Shown: positions 23,285 to 31,904, counted from the stretch's first letter. The stretch is 64,000 bases of DNA from CALODL01 sp942492115 (GCA_942492115.1 CALODL010000012.1:248001-312000), one strand, 5' to 3'. Notes: generated from the sequence alone by a model not told the origin. Numbers and translations are program-made.

Positions 23285-26200
23285 TCAGGGCACGCACGGA
23301 TCGACACAGCCAGGATAACCCTCGAACGCGTCCAACACCGCGACGACATCCGGCACATCGATGACCGCATCTCCCGTGCAGGGCGCGATGTCGAGATCGT
23401 TCTGCGCGCATGCCGTAAATACACCCCGGCTGCCATCCACCACGCACAGAATATCATCCAGGTCCACGGTACCGCTCATGTTGACGTCGGCATAGGGTCG
23501 TAGGGTGCAGCCGCACGTTTGGCCCACGCCGGCGCTGTCATAGTAGGTCAACACGCCTGCCCCTTCGAACGGCACGAACACGTGAATGAGGCGGATATCC
23601 TGGGCCTCGAGTTCATCAAGCGTGTCCTGCGGGATACCCGGCTCGAGTCGCGGCTCGAACAGAAACTGCTCGGAGAAATTGTGGTGTCCGGGACGATAGG
23701 TCTGAGAGTAGTAGCCGTGGAGCACGATGGGATCGGTCGTCAAGCCGTCGATCGTGGTTTCGGCAAACTCGATCACCGGCGCGGTAAACCCGAAGATGAA
23801 CGATGCCGGGGGCCGGGGCCAGTAGAATGATGTCGTAATGGTCGGCTCAGCGCCCCCACCAAAGAAACGTTCCTCGAAGAGGTAGTGCGGCTGAACTGCG
23901 ACGCGCGGACACAAACCGACAACGTCCAGTGAGGTCATGCCCGGTTGGCCGTCTTCCGGGTTGGTCATGGGTACCGGTTGATCGTACGTCGCCTGCAGAG
24001 TCAGGCAACCGAACACCTCATCGAACTCCAGCCACCCCCCCAGCATGCCGAGGTCGCGCAGCGTCAGGAGCGGACTTTCAGCGGGCGCAACCAGGGTCCG
24101 AATGTTGTTGGTCACGATGCTCACGGCGCGGGGGTTGTCTGACACATCCGGTATCCATGAGTCACTGGTCATTCGGAACATCTCGTCATATGCGTGGGAC
24201 GCCTGGGGAAAACTCTGTGGGCTGCCATCCAGGGCCCGGAGCGCGCATCCATCGGTATACTCGTGCGGTGCCTCTTCAAAGAACGACAGCGCCAGGTTGT
24301 TAGTATCCATCCATAGATTCTCGGTGGAGAATGACCACAGTGACTTCAGGCGATGATTGCTGAATACGTTGGACGATTCGCTGAATCCGAAGAACTCCCC
24401 CTGATGAACAAAATACTCCTGTGGCTCATTGATCAAGAACGGTGTGATACTCGGTTCATCGTCGGGCAACGGGATCTTGCGAACCTGCTTGATGACCAGG
24501 CCACCCGCGGGCAATGCCCCACCCCCTGGAGCCACCTTCTTGTACTCGAGGTCGAGCAGGAACTTGGTTTCACCGGTCACCTGGGCATAGGTCTCGGCAA
24601 CGGACTGGAGGTAACCGCCCAATTCGACATAGTCAGCAGGCCATTCGAGAACCCGGTCTCCAAGTGGAACGAGATTGGATGGCGACACGAAGAACGGATT
24701 GACCTGATCATTGAAGATCGACAGCTGGACCTCCTCGGGCACGACCCCGGGTTCGGGATTGGTCACCGATACCGCACCGTCCTGCGTCACGAGTGTGACC
24801 TGGTATGACGATGGAAACGATTCGAGCGTGGCCACGCCATTGGCCAGCTCGATCGGATCAGGAAAGGAGTGGTGCACGAGGACGGCCATGCCGACCTGCG
24901 TTTCGTCGACACCATGCCGGAGCCGTTCGAGGAACGCATTGTCGTTGTAGAAACTGTCGAAGACGCGGCGCAGTGCCCGGAACACGCCGCGTTCGTTCGC
25001 ATCGGTAGGGTCACACAGGCTCGGCCCCAACTCATCGCCGTCCAGATCATCGGCCAGACAGCCGCTGTTGCTGTCGAACAGCCCGGCCCCGGTGAAATTG
25101 TCCCCATCTTCGAAATTGGTCGAGCTGCGAAAGCGAATCTTGAGCAGTGGGTCGAAACCGTACTGCTCGTACTGCAGCGCACTCAGGATTGCACTGTGCA
25201 GCGTCGGACTGAAGGACGTGAACGACTCGTCCTTGAACCAGTCGCGAACCTCATCCAAAGCAGTCGACAATGCCTGAAAATCCTGCGGAGGATAGGTATC
25301 GAAGGGCGCCAGCTTCAGCGCGATCTCTTCGCGCAGCGTATTGCCCGTACTCACTTCCTGATCGACAAACGCGCTCCATACATCGAAGGACAACGCCGCC
25401 GCGACGGGGGAGTGCAGCGGAATGCTCGAGCGCAACAGGCTGAAATTGGCGGCCTTGCCACCAAAGAACTGGATGTCGGACAGGTCCAGAGTGTCGACGT
25501 TAGCGCTGATGGACCCGAGTGGTGCCACCGGGGCGATATTCAAGATCGGTGGCGCCTTCAGCGCCAGGATGTCGTCGATGTGCTCCTGAGTCAACACGCC
25601 CTCGACGTCGATCAGGCGGACGTCACAGGCATTGGCGAAGCCCGGCGTCCGCAGCACGATGCGGCGACCGATCAGTTCCTGGGCACGTGCAGCACTGTTG
25701 GGCAGCGCCAGGAATGCGAAGGGCACGTTGAACGTATTTGCCAGGATGGCCACATGGGAGTTGGGGGTGGACGGCGCCAGCGACAGGATGCCGGCCACGA
25801 ACGGGATCTCCGCCGGAATGCCGTCGGTCAACAGGATGTCCTCGGGACGAAGCGTACCGGCGAGATACGCCGCCTCGATTTGATCCGCAGGCACGAACTT
25901 CAGCTGTCCCAGAGCCCAGCCATGGGCATAGCACACGTTGTTGTCCGACCATCGCGCGGTCGAGCTGACAATGACACCGTTGTCTGCAAGGAACTGACTG
26001 TTCTCTTCAGCAGTCTGGGTTTGCTCGAACGTCGGAAAGTACAGTGCCTGAACGGCAGGGTCGGCAGCGACTGCAGACTTGACGACGTTGAACAGCGCGA
26101 CCGTTTCTTCGGGCGTGTACGGATCGAAACGGACGAACTGGATGCCGTACTCGGGTATGTCGGGCTCGAATCCGCCATACGGTGGCATGACGATCGTCCC

Positions 26201-26554
26201 CAGAATGGCCTGCTGGCCATCGGCAAACAGGCTGACCTGATCGAACTGGCCAGGTGTCATGCCCACGAACGGATCGAGCTCATTGATCGCAAATTCGGAG
26301 TGAAACAAATAGGCGTTACTATCTTGAAAATAGACCGTCGTCGGATCGCACACGAGGATGACGAACTTGATCCAGCCCAGCTCCGTCGCCCCCTCTGCGC
26401 CGTTGCGAAACGAGTCGTCCGGGAAGGCCACCGCGCTCTTCCAGGAAGCGGAGGGCGTCACCGTACATCCTGCAGCGGCCTGCGCATCGTGCGCGACAGC
26501 GAGGAGCGGCCCAACGACAATGACGGCGGTGAACAGGTTCGCAAGGGTGGGCAT
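23285..26554 (-). CDS. secreted PEP/pyruvate-binding-domain protein with dockerin-like tail
   Basis: 1089 residues. Signal peptide (residues 1-26, ending AQA), an N-terminal region of about 310 residues, then a domain with FFGGKAANFSLLR, IRFRSSTNFEDGDNFTGAG and VGMAVLVHHSFPD. These are hallmarks of the N-terminal ATP-binding domain of phosphoenolpyruvate synthase / pyruvate phosphate dikinase. A beta-rich region and a C-terminal dockerin-like pair (ADVNMSGTVDLDDIL, DVPDVVAVLD) follow. No central His domain or PEP-binding C-domain is visible, so it is not a complete PEP synthase. Finding this domain in an exported protein is unusual. Confidence 0.7.
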   Translation of the reverse strand: MPTLANLFTAVIVVGPLLAVAHDAQAAAGCTVTPSASWKSAVAFPDDSFRNGAEGATELGWIKFVILVCDPTTVYFQDSNAYLFHSEFAINELDPFVGMTPGQFDQVSLFADGQQAILGTIVMPPYGGFEPDIPEYGIQFVRFDPYTPEETVALFNVVKSAVAADPAVQALYFPTFEQTQTAEENSQFLADNGVIVSSTARWSDNNVCYAHGWALGQLKFVPADQIEAAYLAGTLRPEDILLTDGIPAEIPFVAGILSLAPSTPNSHVAILANTFNVPFAFLALPNSAARAQELIGRRIVLRTPGFANACDVRLIDVEGVLTQEHIDDILALKAPPILNIAPVAPLGSISANVDTLDLSDIQFFGGKAANFSLLRSSIPLHSPVAAALSFDVWSAFVDQEVSTGNTLREEIALKLAPFDTYPPQDFQALSTALDEVRDWFKDESFTSFSPTLHSAILSALQYEQYGFDPLLKIRFRSSTNFEDGDNFTGAGLFDSNSGCLADDLDGDELGPSLCDPTDANERGVFRALRRVFDSFYNDNAFLERLRHGVDETQVGMAVLVHHSFPDPIELANGVATLESFPSSYQVTLVTQDGAVSVTNPEPGVVPEEVQLSIFNDQVNPFFVSPSNLVPLGDRVLEWPADYVELGGYLQSVAETYAQVTGETKFLLDLEYKKVAPGGGALPAGGLVIKQVRKIPLPDDEPSITPFLINEPQEYFVHQGEFFGFSESSNVFSNHRLKSLWSFSTENLWMDTNNLALSFFEEAPHEYTDGCALRALDGSPQSFPQASHAYDEMFRMTSDSWIPDVSDNPRAVSIVTNNIRTLVAPAESPLLTLRDLGMLGGWLEFDEVFGCLTLQATYDQPVPMTNPEDGQPGMTSLDVVGLCPRVAVQPHYLFEERFFGGGAEPTITTSFYWPRPPASFIFGFTAPVIEFAETTIDGLTTDPIVLHGYYSQTYRPGHHNFSEQFLFEPRLEPGIPQDTLDELEAQDIRLIHVFVPFEGAGVLTYYDSAGVGQTCGCTLRPYADVNMSGTVDLDDILCVVDGSRGVFTACAQNDLDIAPCTGDAVIDVPDVVAVLDAFEGYPGCVDPCVP

Positions 26555-26906
26555 GGTGTCCGATCTCCTGCATGCACAGCGGAATATCGCTCACGGAATC
26601 TTGCAGTCCTGATGGGGGACGACACTGCAGCTCCGTAACCAGAGCGTCCGGGAAGCCTCTGACGATTGTACGTCTCCGACAGACGGGACTCCAAGCCGAT
26701 CCGTCCCCTTGCAAGACGCCGCGCGGCGAAGACCATTGGACGGAATAGACCTCCCCCCCGCACGAAAACGACTCCTGGAACCATTTCCCAGCGCAGCATC
26801 ATGCGGGGCAGCGAGTTCCTACGCAATACGGTTCCAGGAGTCGTTCGCGGGTGTACAATGCATGTGCGTTTCTTGTACCCGGCAACCCTCACGGCGTGAT
26901 GACTCG
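26555..26906. other. 352-bp intergenic stretch with long inverted repeat
   Basis: No convincing gene apart from the start of the 24-codon frame at 26907. It contains the 16-bp inverted repeat at 26767-26845 and just after it a second imperfect one (GGGTGTACAA ... TTGTACCC, about 26849-26881). Confidence 0.5.
26767..26845. repeat. 16-bp perfect inverted repeat, 47-bp spacer
   Basis: AACGACTCCTGGAACC at 26767-26782 is exactly complementary to 26830-26845. The spacer has no matching structure that I see. It could be the ends of a short mobile-element remnant or a regulatory stem; it is too far from a T-run to be a standard terminator. Confidence 0.6.
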
Positions 26907-26981
26907 ATGCTCATACTTGCGGCGTTGTTCGTTCTTGCGATCCTGGGCAGCATCCTGTTCGTGTGGTTCGAGCAGGCCTGA
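26907..26981 (+). CDS. 24-residue hydrophobic microprotein
   Basis: ATG at 26907 encodes one membrane helix (MLILAALFVLAILGSIL) followed by FVWFEQA and a stop. No clear ribosome-binding site and no family recognised. It is convergent with the nsrR gene. Given as a possible small membrane protein only. Confidence 0.3.
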   Translation: MLILAALFVLAILGSILFVWFEQA

Positions 26982-27014
26982 GGGGCGGTTTCTGTGGGCG
27001 TCACCCATCTGCAG

Positions 27015-27443
27015 TCATGCCTCCAACTTCACCATCTGCCGTTTCGTCGGGGCGATGTCGGCGAGAGTGACGGTATTGAGATAAGCCAGCTGCACACGCT
27101 CGGCTTCAGCCAGCGCGCCTTTCAGCTTGCAGAATGACTGAATGGTGCACACATCTGGGGTGCAGACGCATTCGAGCATGTGCATGTTGCCTTCGAGCGC
27201 TTCGATGACCTCGCCCAATCGAATGGCGTCCGGCGTCTTGGCGAGTTCGATGCCGCCGCCGATACCACGGATGCTGCGCACATAACCCAGGCGGGCGAGA
27301 TGGTGGGCCGCTTTGGCCATGTGGTTCACCGAGACATCGTGGACCTCGGCGACGCGCGCGGCCGTCGCCCGTTCGCCCGTCGTAGCCAAATACATCAGCG
27401 TGCGAATCGCGTAGTCGGTATGCGTTGTCAGGCGTATGGCGAT
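27015..27443 (-). CDS. nsrR: Rrf2-family nitric-oxide-sensing repressor NsrR
   Basis: 142 residues if started at an ATC codon at 27443, which has GGAGGA 6 nt upstream. The family N-terminus RLTTHTDYAIRTLMYLA is fully encoded, but its first standard start codon is the ATG at 27395, inside the helix-turn-helix. An ATA two codons after the ATC is the other possibility. Winged helix about 1-75; Fe-S cluster ligands are expected among C-V-C-TPDVC-TIQSFC near residues 95-108; the C-terminal TLADI is typical of NsrR. It follows the protoglobin gene by 18 nt, fitting an NO-responsive autoregulated operon. Confidence 0.85.
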   Translation of the reverse strand: MAIRLTTHTDYAIRTLMYLATTGERATAARVAEVHDVSVNHMAKAAHHLARLGYVRSIRGIGGGIELAKTPDAIRLGEVIEALEGNMHMLECVCTPDVCTIQSFCKLKGALAEAERVQLAYLNTVTLADIAPTKRQMVKLEA

Positions 27444-27461
27444 GGCTCGTCCTCCTGCGAA

Positions 27462-28067
27462 TCAAGCGGCCGTATCGACCGGCACGCGCTCCGCCGCATA
27501 GTGTCGGTTGATCAGATCATTTTGCAACCACAGCAGTTTGTTGAACGCCGTCAACGTCCGTGAAGTCGTGGCCGCATCGAGCCCCAGTCCGAGGATCGTG
27601 GACATCAGGGCGTCAGAGACAAAGCCCATCAGTGCGTTCATCTGGACCAGGGGCACGTCAAGCGTCGCGCTGCCGACCCTGGGCGTGTGCATCTTGCCGA
27701 CGACATCGAGATAGTTGACCATCTTGCAATCGTAGGGCTGGGTGACCAGCCGAGTAAGATAGCGCCCCAGATGCTGCTTGCGAAACTCGATCATGTCATG
27801 ATCCATGCTCAACGCGTCCATATCAGCGGGCACGCCACCCTCATAGCCCGATTGCCGCGGTACGAAGTGCCGCTTGGTCGCGTCGAAGCTGAATAGCTTG
27901 TCATACACCGCGTCAACGAGCGCCGGCACCACCGGTTCGATGTGCGCGGCCGCCGCGTGGATCGCCTCGATGTCATCCGCCCCAAACCCCATGAATTCGA
28001 CCAGATACTCGAAACGATACCCCAGATCCGTCTCCAAACGCGGTTCATCAATGGTCTTCACCAGCAA
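27462..28067 (-). CDS. protoglobin (single-domain haem globin)
   Basis: 201 residues, TTG start at 28067 with AAGGTGGAG upstream. The N-terminal DLGYRFEYLVEFMGFGADDI and the overall length match the protoglobin family of globin-coupled-sensor type, without a fused output domain. His 99 in RKQHLGRYL is the likely proximal haem ligand. Protoglobins bind O2, CO and NO; the partner gene nsrR points to NO sensing or detoxification. A promoter and operator candidate lies upstream at 28121-28169. Confidence 0.85.
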   Translation of the reverse strand: MLVKTIDEPRLETDLGYRFEYLVEFMGFGADDIEAIHAAAAHIEPVVPALVDAVYDKLFSFDATKRHFVPRQSGYEGGVPADMDALSMDHDMIEFRKQHLGRYLTRLVTQPYDCKMVNYLDVVGKMHTPRVGSATLDVPLVQMNALMGFVSDALMSTILGLGLDAATTSRTLTAFNKLLWLQNDLINRHYAAERVPVDTAA

Positions 28068-28120
28068 TACTCCACCTTAAGAAAACAGACACCATGCAGG
28101 CGTCTGCCTTGAAATACACT

Positions 28121-28169
28121 AAATACGTCCTATCTATACGTATTTTAAAACAAACCGCTCTACTGTCAA
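28121..28169 (-). promoter_or_regulatory. promoter with palindromic operator for protoglobin-nsrR
   Basis: On the minus strand a perfect -35 TTGACA (28164-28169), 16-nt spacer and TAAAAT (28142-28147). The -10 overlaps one arm of an 8-bp perfect inverted repeat, AAATACGT-N9-ACGTATTT (28121-28145). A repressor bound there would block polymerase; NsrR is the obvious candidate. A second imperfect palindrome (CAGACrCC type, about 28085-28106) lies in the leader. Confidence 0.6.
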
Positions 28170-28212
28170 CTCCTGTGCGTGCACCTGGTACGGGCTCGCT
28201 TGCCCGCTCGCC

Positions 28213-28455
28213 TCAGTCCGCCAGTCGCTCGGCCAGAACCGTACGCACATTTCGCTCCCGCCCCAGATCACCCGGAACGCCGGCGACACGTGACACGCAT
28301 CCGCTGGCGGCAGGACCGATCAGGCGGTACTCGAGGTTCTTGAACGGACCTTTGGATTCGGGCTCCGGTGCCGTGGCGACCAGGATGCCCGCCAGACACA
28401 CGGACAAGACGATATGGACACGTGCACTCCGATCATTCGATGACACGGCCCGCAT
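28213..28455 (-). pseudogene. truncated N-terminus of a BNR/sortilin-type beta-propeller protein
   Basis: From the ATG at 28455 it encodes a signal-peptide-like segment, then FKNLEYRLIGPAASGCVSRVAGVPGD. This resembles the first strand of large secreted VPS10/BNR-repeat proteins, which normally run several hundred residues further. Here the similarity stops and the frame ends about 16 residues later. Most likely the leftover of a deleted gene. Confidence 0.5.
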
Positions 28456-28523
28456 GCCCGCTAGCGGGCCTGCGGGCCGCTCATCATAGCAGAGCACCGC
28501 GCAGCACGGGAGTCGATATGAAA

Positions 28524-28555
28524 CGACCCCGGTATGCGGCGGCATACCGGGGTCG
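28524..28555 (-). terminator. strong hairpin after the SulP gene
   Basis: A 14-bp perfect stem (CGACCCCGGTATGC and its complement) with a GGCG loop, 39 nt past the SulP stop codon. On the minus strand it is followed only by a short TTT, so it is a weak-tailed intrinsic terminator or an mRNA-protecting stem. Confidence 0.65.
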
Positions 28556-28593
28556 AAGACGCCAGGAGCCAATGCCTGGCGGAGTTTCCGGGT

Positions 28594-30222
28594 TCAGTGG
28601 AGCGTGACGAACTCCTCTTCGATCTGCGGACGGACGACGTCGCGGTTGCCGTCGCTATCGAGACGGGACTGCCGCTGGATCGCCGGCTTGGGCGTTTGGA
28701 AGCGGGCGGTCAGCGAATCCCAATCGATGACCAGGCGGCCGCCGGTGGCATCATGCTGCTTCTCCCAGTTGATCAGCAGTTCGAGGCACGCGTGATCGAT
28801 GTAGTCGAGCTGCTCGAAATCGACGTGCAGCTCGGTCGACGGCCGCACATCTTCAAGTATGTTGGCCAGCATCGGCAGGCGAATGACCGTCGCCGACCCG
28901 CGCAAGCGGAGCCGGGTCACGTTCTCCGCCTCGTTGTCGTCAAGCCGAATGTCCAGGCGCGAGACGACATACAGCAGCTTGATCAGGGACAACACGACAC
29001 CGGTGACGACACCGGTCAGCAGGTCGGTGGTCACGATGGTGCCGACTGTGGCGATATAGATCAACAGCTCGCCCTTGCTGGTCGTGGCCAGCTTGCGGAT
29101 CGTCGTCGGGTTCACGAGCTTGTAGCCGGTGTACACCAGTACGGCCGCCAGTGCGGCGGTCGGAATGAACCGCAGCACGAACGGCAGGGCCGCGACGAAA
29201 ATCAGCAGCCACACACCATGCATGACGGCCGACGCCCGCGTCTTGCCGCCGGCTTCGACGTTGGCGCTGGACCGCACGATCACGCCGGTCATCGGCAGAC
29301 CGCCGAACAACCCACAAATCATGTTGCCCACGCCCTGGGCCGCGAGCTCGCGATCATACTTTGTTCGCGGGCCGTCGTGCAGCTGGTCGACGGCGTTGGC
29401 GCACAGAAGCGTTTCGGCGCTGGCGACCATGGCCATGGCCAGGCCCGCCAGAATGAGGGTGCCGTTGGTCAGATTGGCGAACAACGCCGAAAAGTCGAGC
29501 ATTTCGACATCGGCCAGAATGTTACTATTGAGTTCAATGCGACGGATGCCGAACTGGCATGCCATGGCAAATATCGTGGCGACCAGAACTGCGATCAATG
29601 GTGCAGGCAGGACGCGCAGACGACGCGGCGCCAGCGGCTTCCACAGAATGAGGGTGGCCAGCGCTAGAATACCCGTCACGGCCGCTTGAAAATGAACCGA
29701 GCCGTCCGGCGGAAAGAGCCCCTTCCACACGGCCATCGGAATGTACATCAGGTTTTCAATACCACTGCCGTAAGGCTTGTCGTCAACCATGACGTGGAAC
29801 TGGCTGGCAAATATCAGAATACCAATTCCAGCGAGCATGCCGTGGATGACTGCCGGGGAAACTGCCCGAAACCACTGCCCCAGGCGCAACGCACCTGCAA
29901 GGACCTGGGCGAGCCCGGCGACCAGCACCACGACACCGAGTGCGGGATAGCCATGTTCCTGAACGAACTGCCAGACAATGACACTGAGGCCGGCCGCAGG
30001 ACCACTGACCTGGAGCGGCGCGCCAGCGATGGATCCGACGATGATGCCACCGACGATCCCGGTAATCAGGCCGGCCGATGACGGCACCCCCGATGCGATC
30101 GCAATGCCCATGCACAACGGGAGAGCCACGAGAAACACGACGATGGACGCCATGAAATCCTTGGGCAAGGTCGCACGCCAGCCAGCAGAAATGCGTTGTG
30201 CGGCGGGATCAGCTGAAGTCAT
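28594..30222 (-). CDS. SulP-family anion (bicarbonate) transporter with STAS domain
   Basis: 542 residues. The N-terminal two thirds carry the SulP membrane core (DFMASIVVFLVALPLCMGIA; later MICGLFGGLPMTGVIVRSSANV), with 10-14 hydrophobic segments. A STAS domain follows at about residues 430-515 (DFEQLDYIDHACLELL). SulP proteins move sulfate, bicarbonate or other anions. Adjacency to a beta-carbonic anhydrase and a LysR regulator argues for bicarbonate. The carbonic anhydrase stop lies 20 nt upstream of this start, so the two are probably cotranscribed. Confidence 0.85.
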   Translation of the reverse strand: MTSADPAAQRISAGWRATLPKDFMASIVVFLVALPLCMGIAIASGVPSSAGLITGIVGGIIVGSIAGAPLQVSGPAAGLSVIVWQFVQEHGYPALGVVVLVAGLAQVLAGALRLGQWFRAVSPAVIHGMLAGIGILIFASQFHVMVDDKPYGSGIENLMYIPMAVWKGLFPPDGSVHFQAAVTGILALATLILWKPLAPRRLRVLPAPLIAVLVATIFAMACQFGIRRIELNSNILADVEMLDFSALFANLTNGTLILAGLAMAMVASAETLLCANAVDQLHDGPRTKYDRELAAQGVGNMICGLFGGLPMTGVIVRSSANVEAGGKTRASAVMHGVWLLIFVAALPFVLRFIPTAALAAVLVYTGYKLVNPTTIRKLATTSKGELLIYIATVGTIVTTDLLTGVVTGVVLSLIKLLYVVSRLDIRLDDNEAENVTRLRLRGSATVIRLPMLANILEDVRPSTELHVDFEQLDYIDHACLELLINWEKQHDATGGRLVIDWDSLTARFQTPKPAIQRQSRLDSDGNRDVVRPQIEEEFVTLH

Positions 30223-30242
30223 CTACGTATGCCTTCCGTGTG

Positions 30243-30821
30243 TCAGGCCAGCGCGGTGAAGCGTTCCTGCTGTGTGTCCAGCGCGGCCACCGCGCCCGTG
30301 CCAATGTCATACACCCAGCCGTGGAGCTGCAGTCGTCCGGCGGTGACGGCCTCCTCGATGAAGCCGTATGTCCGCAGGTTACACAGTTGCTGGGTGACGT
30401 TGAATTCGATGTAGCCTGCGAGGTCGCAGGATGTGTCGGCCGGTGCAGTAGCGTACTTCAGCCACGCCTGAACTTCTGGCAGGTCTTCGACGCCGTCACG
30501 CAAGGCAGCCATGGCCCCACAACCGGAGTGGCCACATACGACCACATGTTGCACCTTCAGAACCCGAACCGCGTACTCGATGGAGGCCGACTCACCGTGT
30601 GCCCCGCTGCCAGCCGGCGGCACCATGTTGCCCGCATTGCGCACGACGAAAAGCTCGCCTGGAACGGTCTGCGTGATCAGGCAGGGATCGATACGTGAGT
30701 CCGCACAGGTAATGAATAGAGTATGGGGGGACTGTCCCGTTGTCAGTTGCGTAAAAAGCGTCCCATGCTCGGGAAAGACATCGTTCTGAAAGGACTGCAC
30801 ACCATCGACTAGTTTTTTCAT
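30243..30821 (-). CDS. beta-class carbonic anhydrase
   Basis: 192 residues from the ATG at 30821 (MKKLVDGVQSF), the usual family start. Zinc ligands and active-site pair: Cys 39, Asp 41, Arg 43 in CADSR, and His 98, Cys 101 in HSGCGAM. It interconverts CO2 and bicarbonate in the cytosol and pairs with the SulP transporter downstream. A palindrome 70-110 nt upstream of the start (30893-30929) is a candidate LysR site. Confidence 0.92.
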   Translation of the reverse strand: MKKLVDGVQSFQNDVFPEHGTLFTQLTTGQSPHTLFITCADSRIDPCLITQTVPGELFVVRNAGNMVPPAGSGAHGESASIEYAVRVLKVQHVVVCGHSGCGAMAALRDGVEDLPEVQAWLKYATAPADTSCDLAGYIEFNVTQQLCNLRTYGFIEEAVTAGRLQLHGWVYDIGTGAVAALDTQQERFTALA

Positions 30822-30892
30822 GACTGTGGACCTCAGGACACGGTAAGCCGTTTGAGATCTCATACTGTAGTGTGCCGGGGGCGCCACGGAAA

Positions 30893-30929
30893 ATAGATAA
30901 TTGGATCAGTACCGATAGCTTTTATCTAT
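30893..30929. promoter_or_regulatory. inverted repeat upstream of carbonic anhydrase
   Basis: ATAGATAA at 30893-30900 is the complement of TTATCTAT at 30922-30929. AT-rich and placed between lysR and the carbonic anhydrase start, it suits a LysR-type activator site. It shares TATAGA/TCTATA-like cores with the site at 31888-31904. Confidence 0.5.
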
Positions 30930-30978
30930 ATGCAAACGGGCCCGACGCGAACGGATGATCTCGGGTCGCACGGCCCAG

Positions 30979-31875
30979 TCAATGCAGTACTTCGCGAGCC
31001 CGATCGGTTATGGCGATGGCCGCCGGATGCTTGAAACGCCGATTGACTGAGATCGCGTAGAACTGCTCCTTGATGGAGGTGATACGCCCGACTCGTTTGA
31101 CCCCGTACTGCCGCTCGATCTCACGCTCGATTGCGGTCGGCCCGGCGAATAGCCCAACGCCGGCCTGCCCGAACACCTTCAACAGCGCGCTGTCCTCGAA
31201 CTCTCCGGTGACACGTGGGTGGATCGACTCCGCATCGAACCAGTGATCGAGAGATCGCCGCAGCACGGTATTGGACGTCGGCAACAAGAAAGGAGCATCG
31301 TTCAGTGACTTCGGAAAGCCGCGGCGGTAGCGTGCAGCCTTGTCCTGCGGCCCGAACACGGTCACGGCGCACTCGCCCAGAAGGTGGTTGAACGCGCGGA
31401 CGCTGACTTCCGGCCCCATGGGCGTATCGGACAGGACGAGATCGAGCTCGTGCAGAGCCAGGCGCGAAACCAGTTCGCTGGTCTTGCCCTCGTGACAAAT
31501 GACATGAATCCCCTGCGGCCTCAGGAAGGCCGGCTCGAGCATCTGATAGGCGATCAACTTGGGCACGACATCCGCAACTCCAACGTGGAAGCGCAGCGGG
31601 CCCTCGCGCAACTCGCCCTGCAACGTGTTGGACAATTCACGTCCCAGCGAGAAGATCTCGTCGGCATACCGGAACACCGTGCGTCCCGTATCGGTCAGAA
31701 ACAGCCGCTTGCCGCGCCGCTCGAATAATTGATGCCCCAGCGACTTTTCGAGTCTCAGAATCTGGGCCGAAATAGTCGGCTGGGCAAGGTGCAGCACGTC
31801 ACACGCCGCGGTGACCGTCCCTTCGCGGGCCACGACCCAGAAATACATCAGATGTTGATAATTCAAACCTTCCAT
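30979..31875 (-). CDS. LysR-family regulator (NhaR-like)
   Basis: 298 residues. The winged helix at about 5-64 starts NYQHLMYFWVVAREGTV and has TAACDVLHLAQPTISAQI, characteristic of NhaR-like LysR regulators. A periplasmic-binding-like effector domain follows at about 90-295. It stands upstream of the carbonic anhydrase and SulP genes on the same strand with a separate promoter region, so it probably controls them in response to pH, Na+ or CO2/bicarbonate status; that link is inferred from context. Confidence 0.85.
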   Translation of the reverse strand: MEGLNYQHLMYFWVVAREGTVTAACDVLHLAQPTISAQILRLEKSLGHQLFERRGKRLFLTDTGRTVFRYADEIFSLGRELSNTLQGELREGPLRFHVGVADVVPKLIAYQMLEPAFLRPQGIHVICHEGKTSELVSRLALHELDLVLSDTPMGPEVSVRAFNHLLGECAVTVFGPQDKAARYRRGFPKSLNDAPFLLPTSNTVLRRSLDHWFDAESIHPRVTGEFEDSALLKVFGQAGVGLFAGPTAIEREIERQYGVKRVGRITSIKEQFYAISVNRRFKHPAAIAITDRAREVLH

Positions 31876-31887
31876 ACATGGCCTCTT

Positions 31888-31904
31888 TATAGAATTGTTC
31901 TATA
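31888..31904. promoter_or_regulatory. perfect palindrome upstream of the LysR gene
   Basis: TATAGAA-TTG-TTCTATA, 7-bp perfect arms, 13 nt upstream of the lysR start codon. This fits the T-N11-A form of LysR sites and suggests autoregulation. Confidence 0.55.

Noticed and set aside
24869..26638. 589-codon open frame on the plus strand
   Set aside because: It is exactly antisense to the PEP-synthase-like gene, whose minus-strand product has a signal peptide and recognisable motifs; the plus-strand translation has none.
28534..29667. 377-codon open frame on the plus strand
   Set aside because: Antisense shadow of the SulP transporter gene; the translation is rich in Gln/Asp/Arg, typical of antisense frames.
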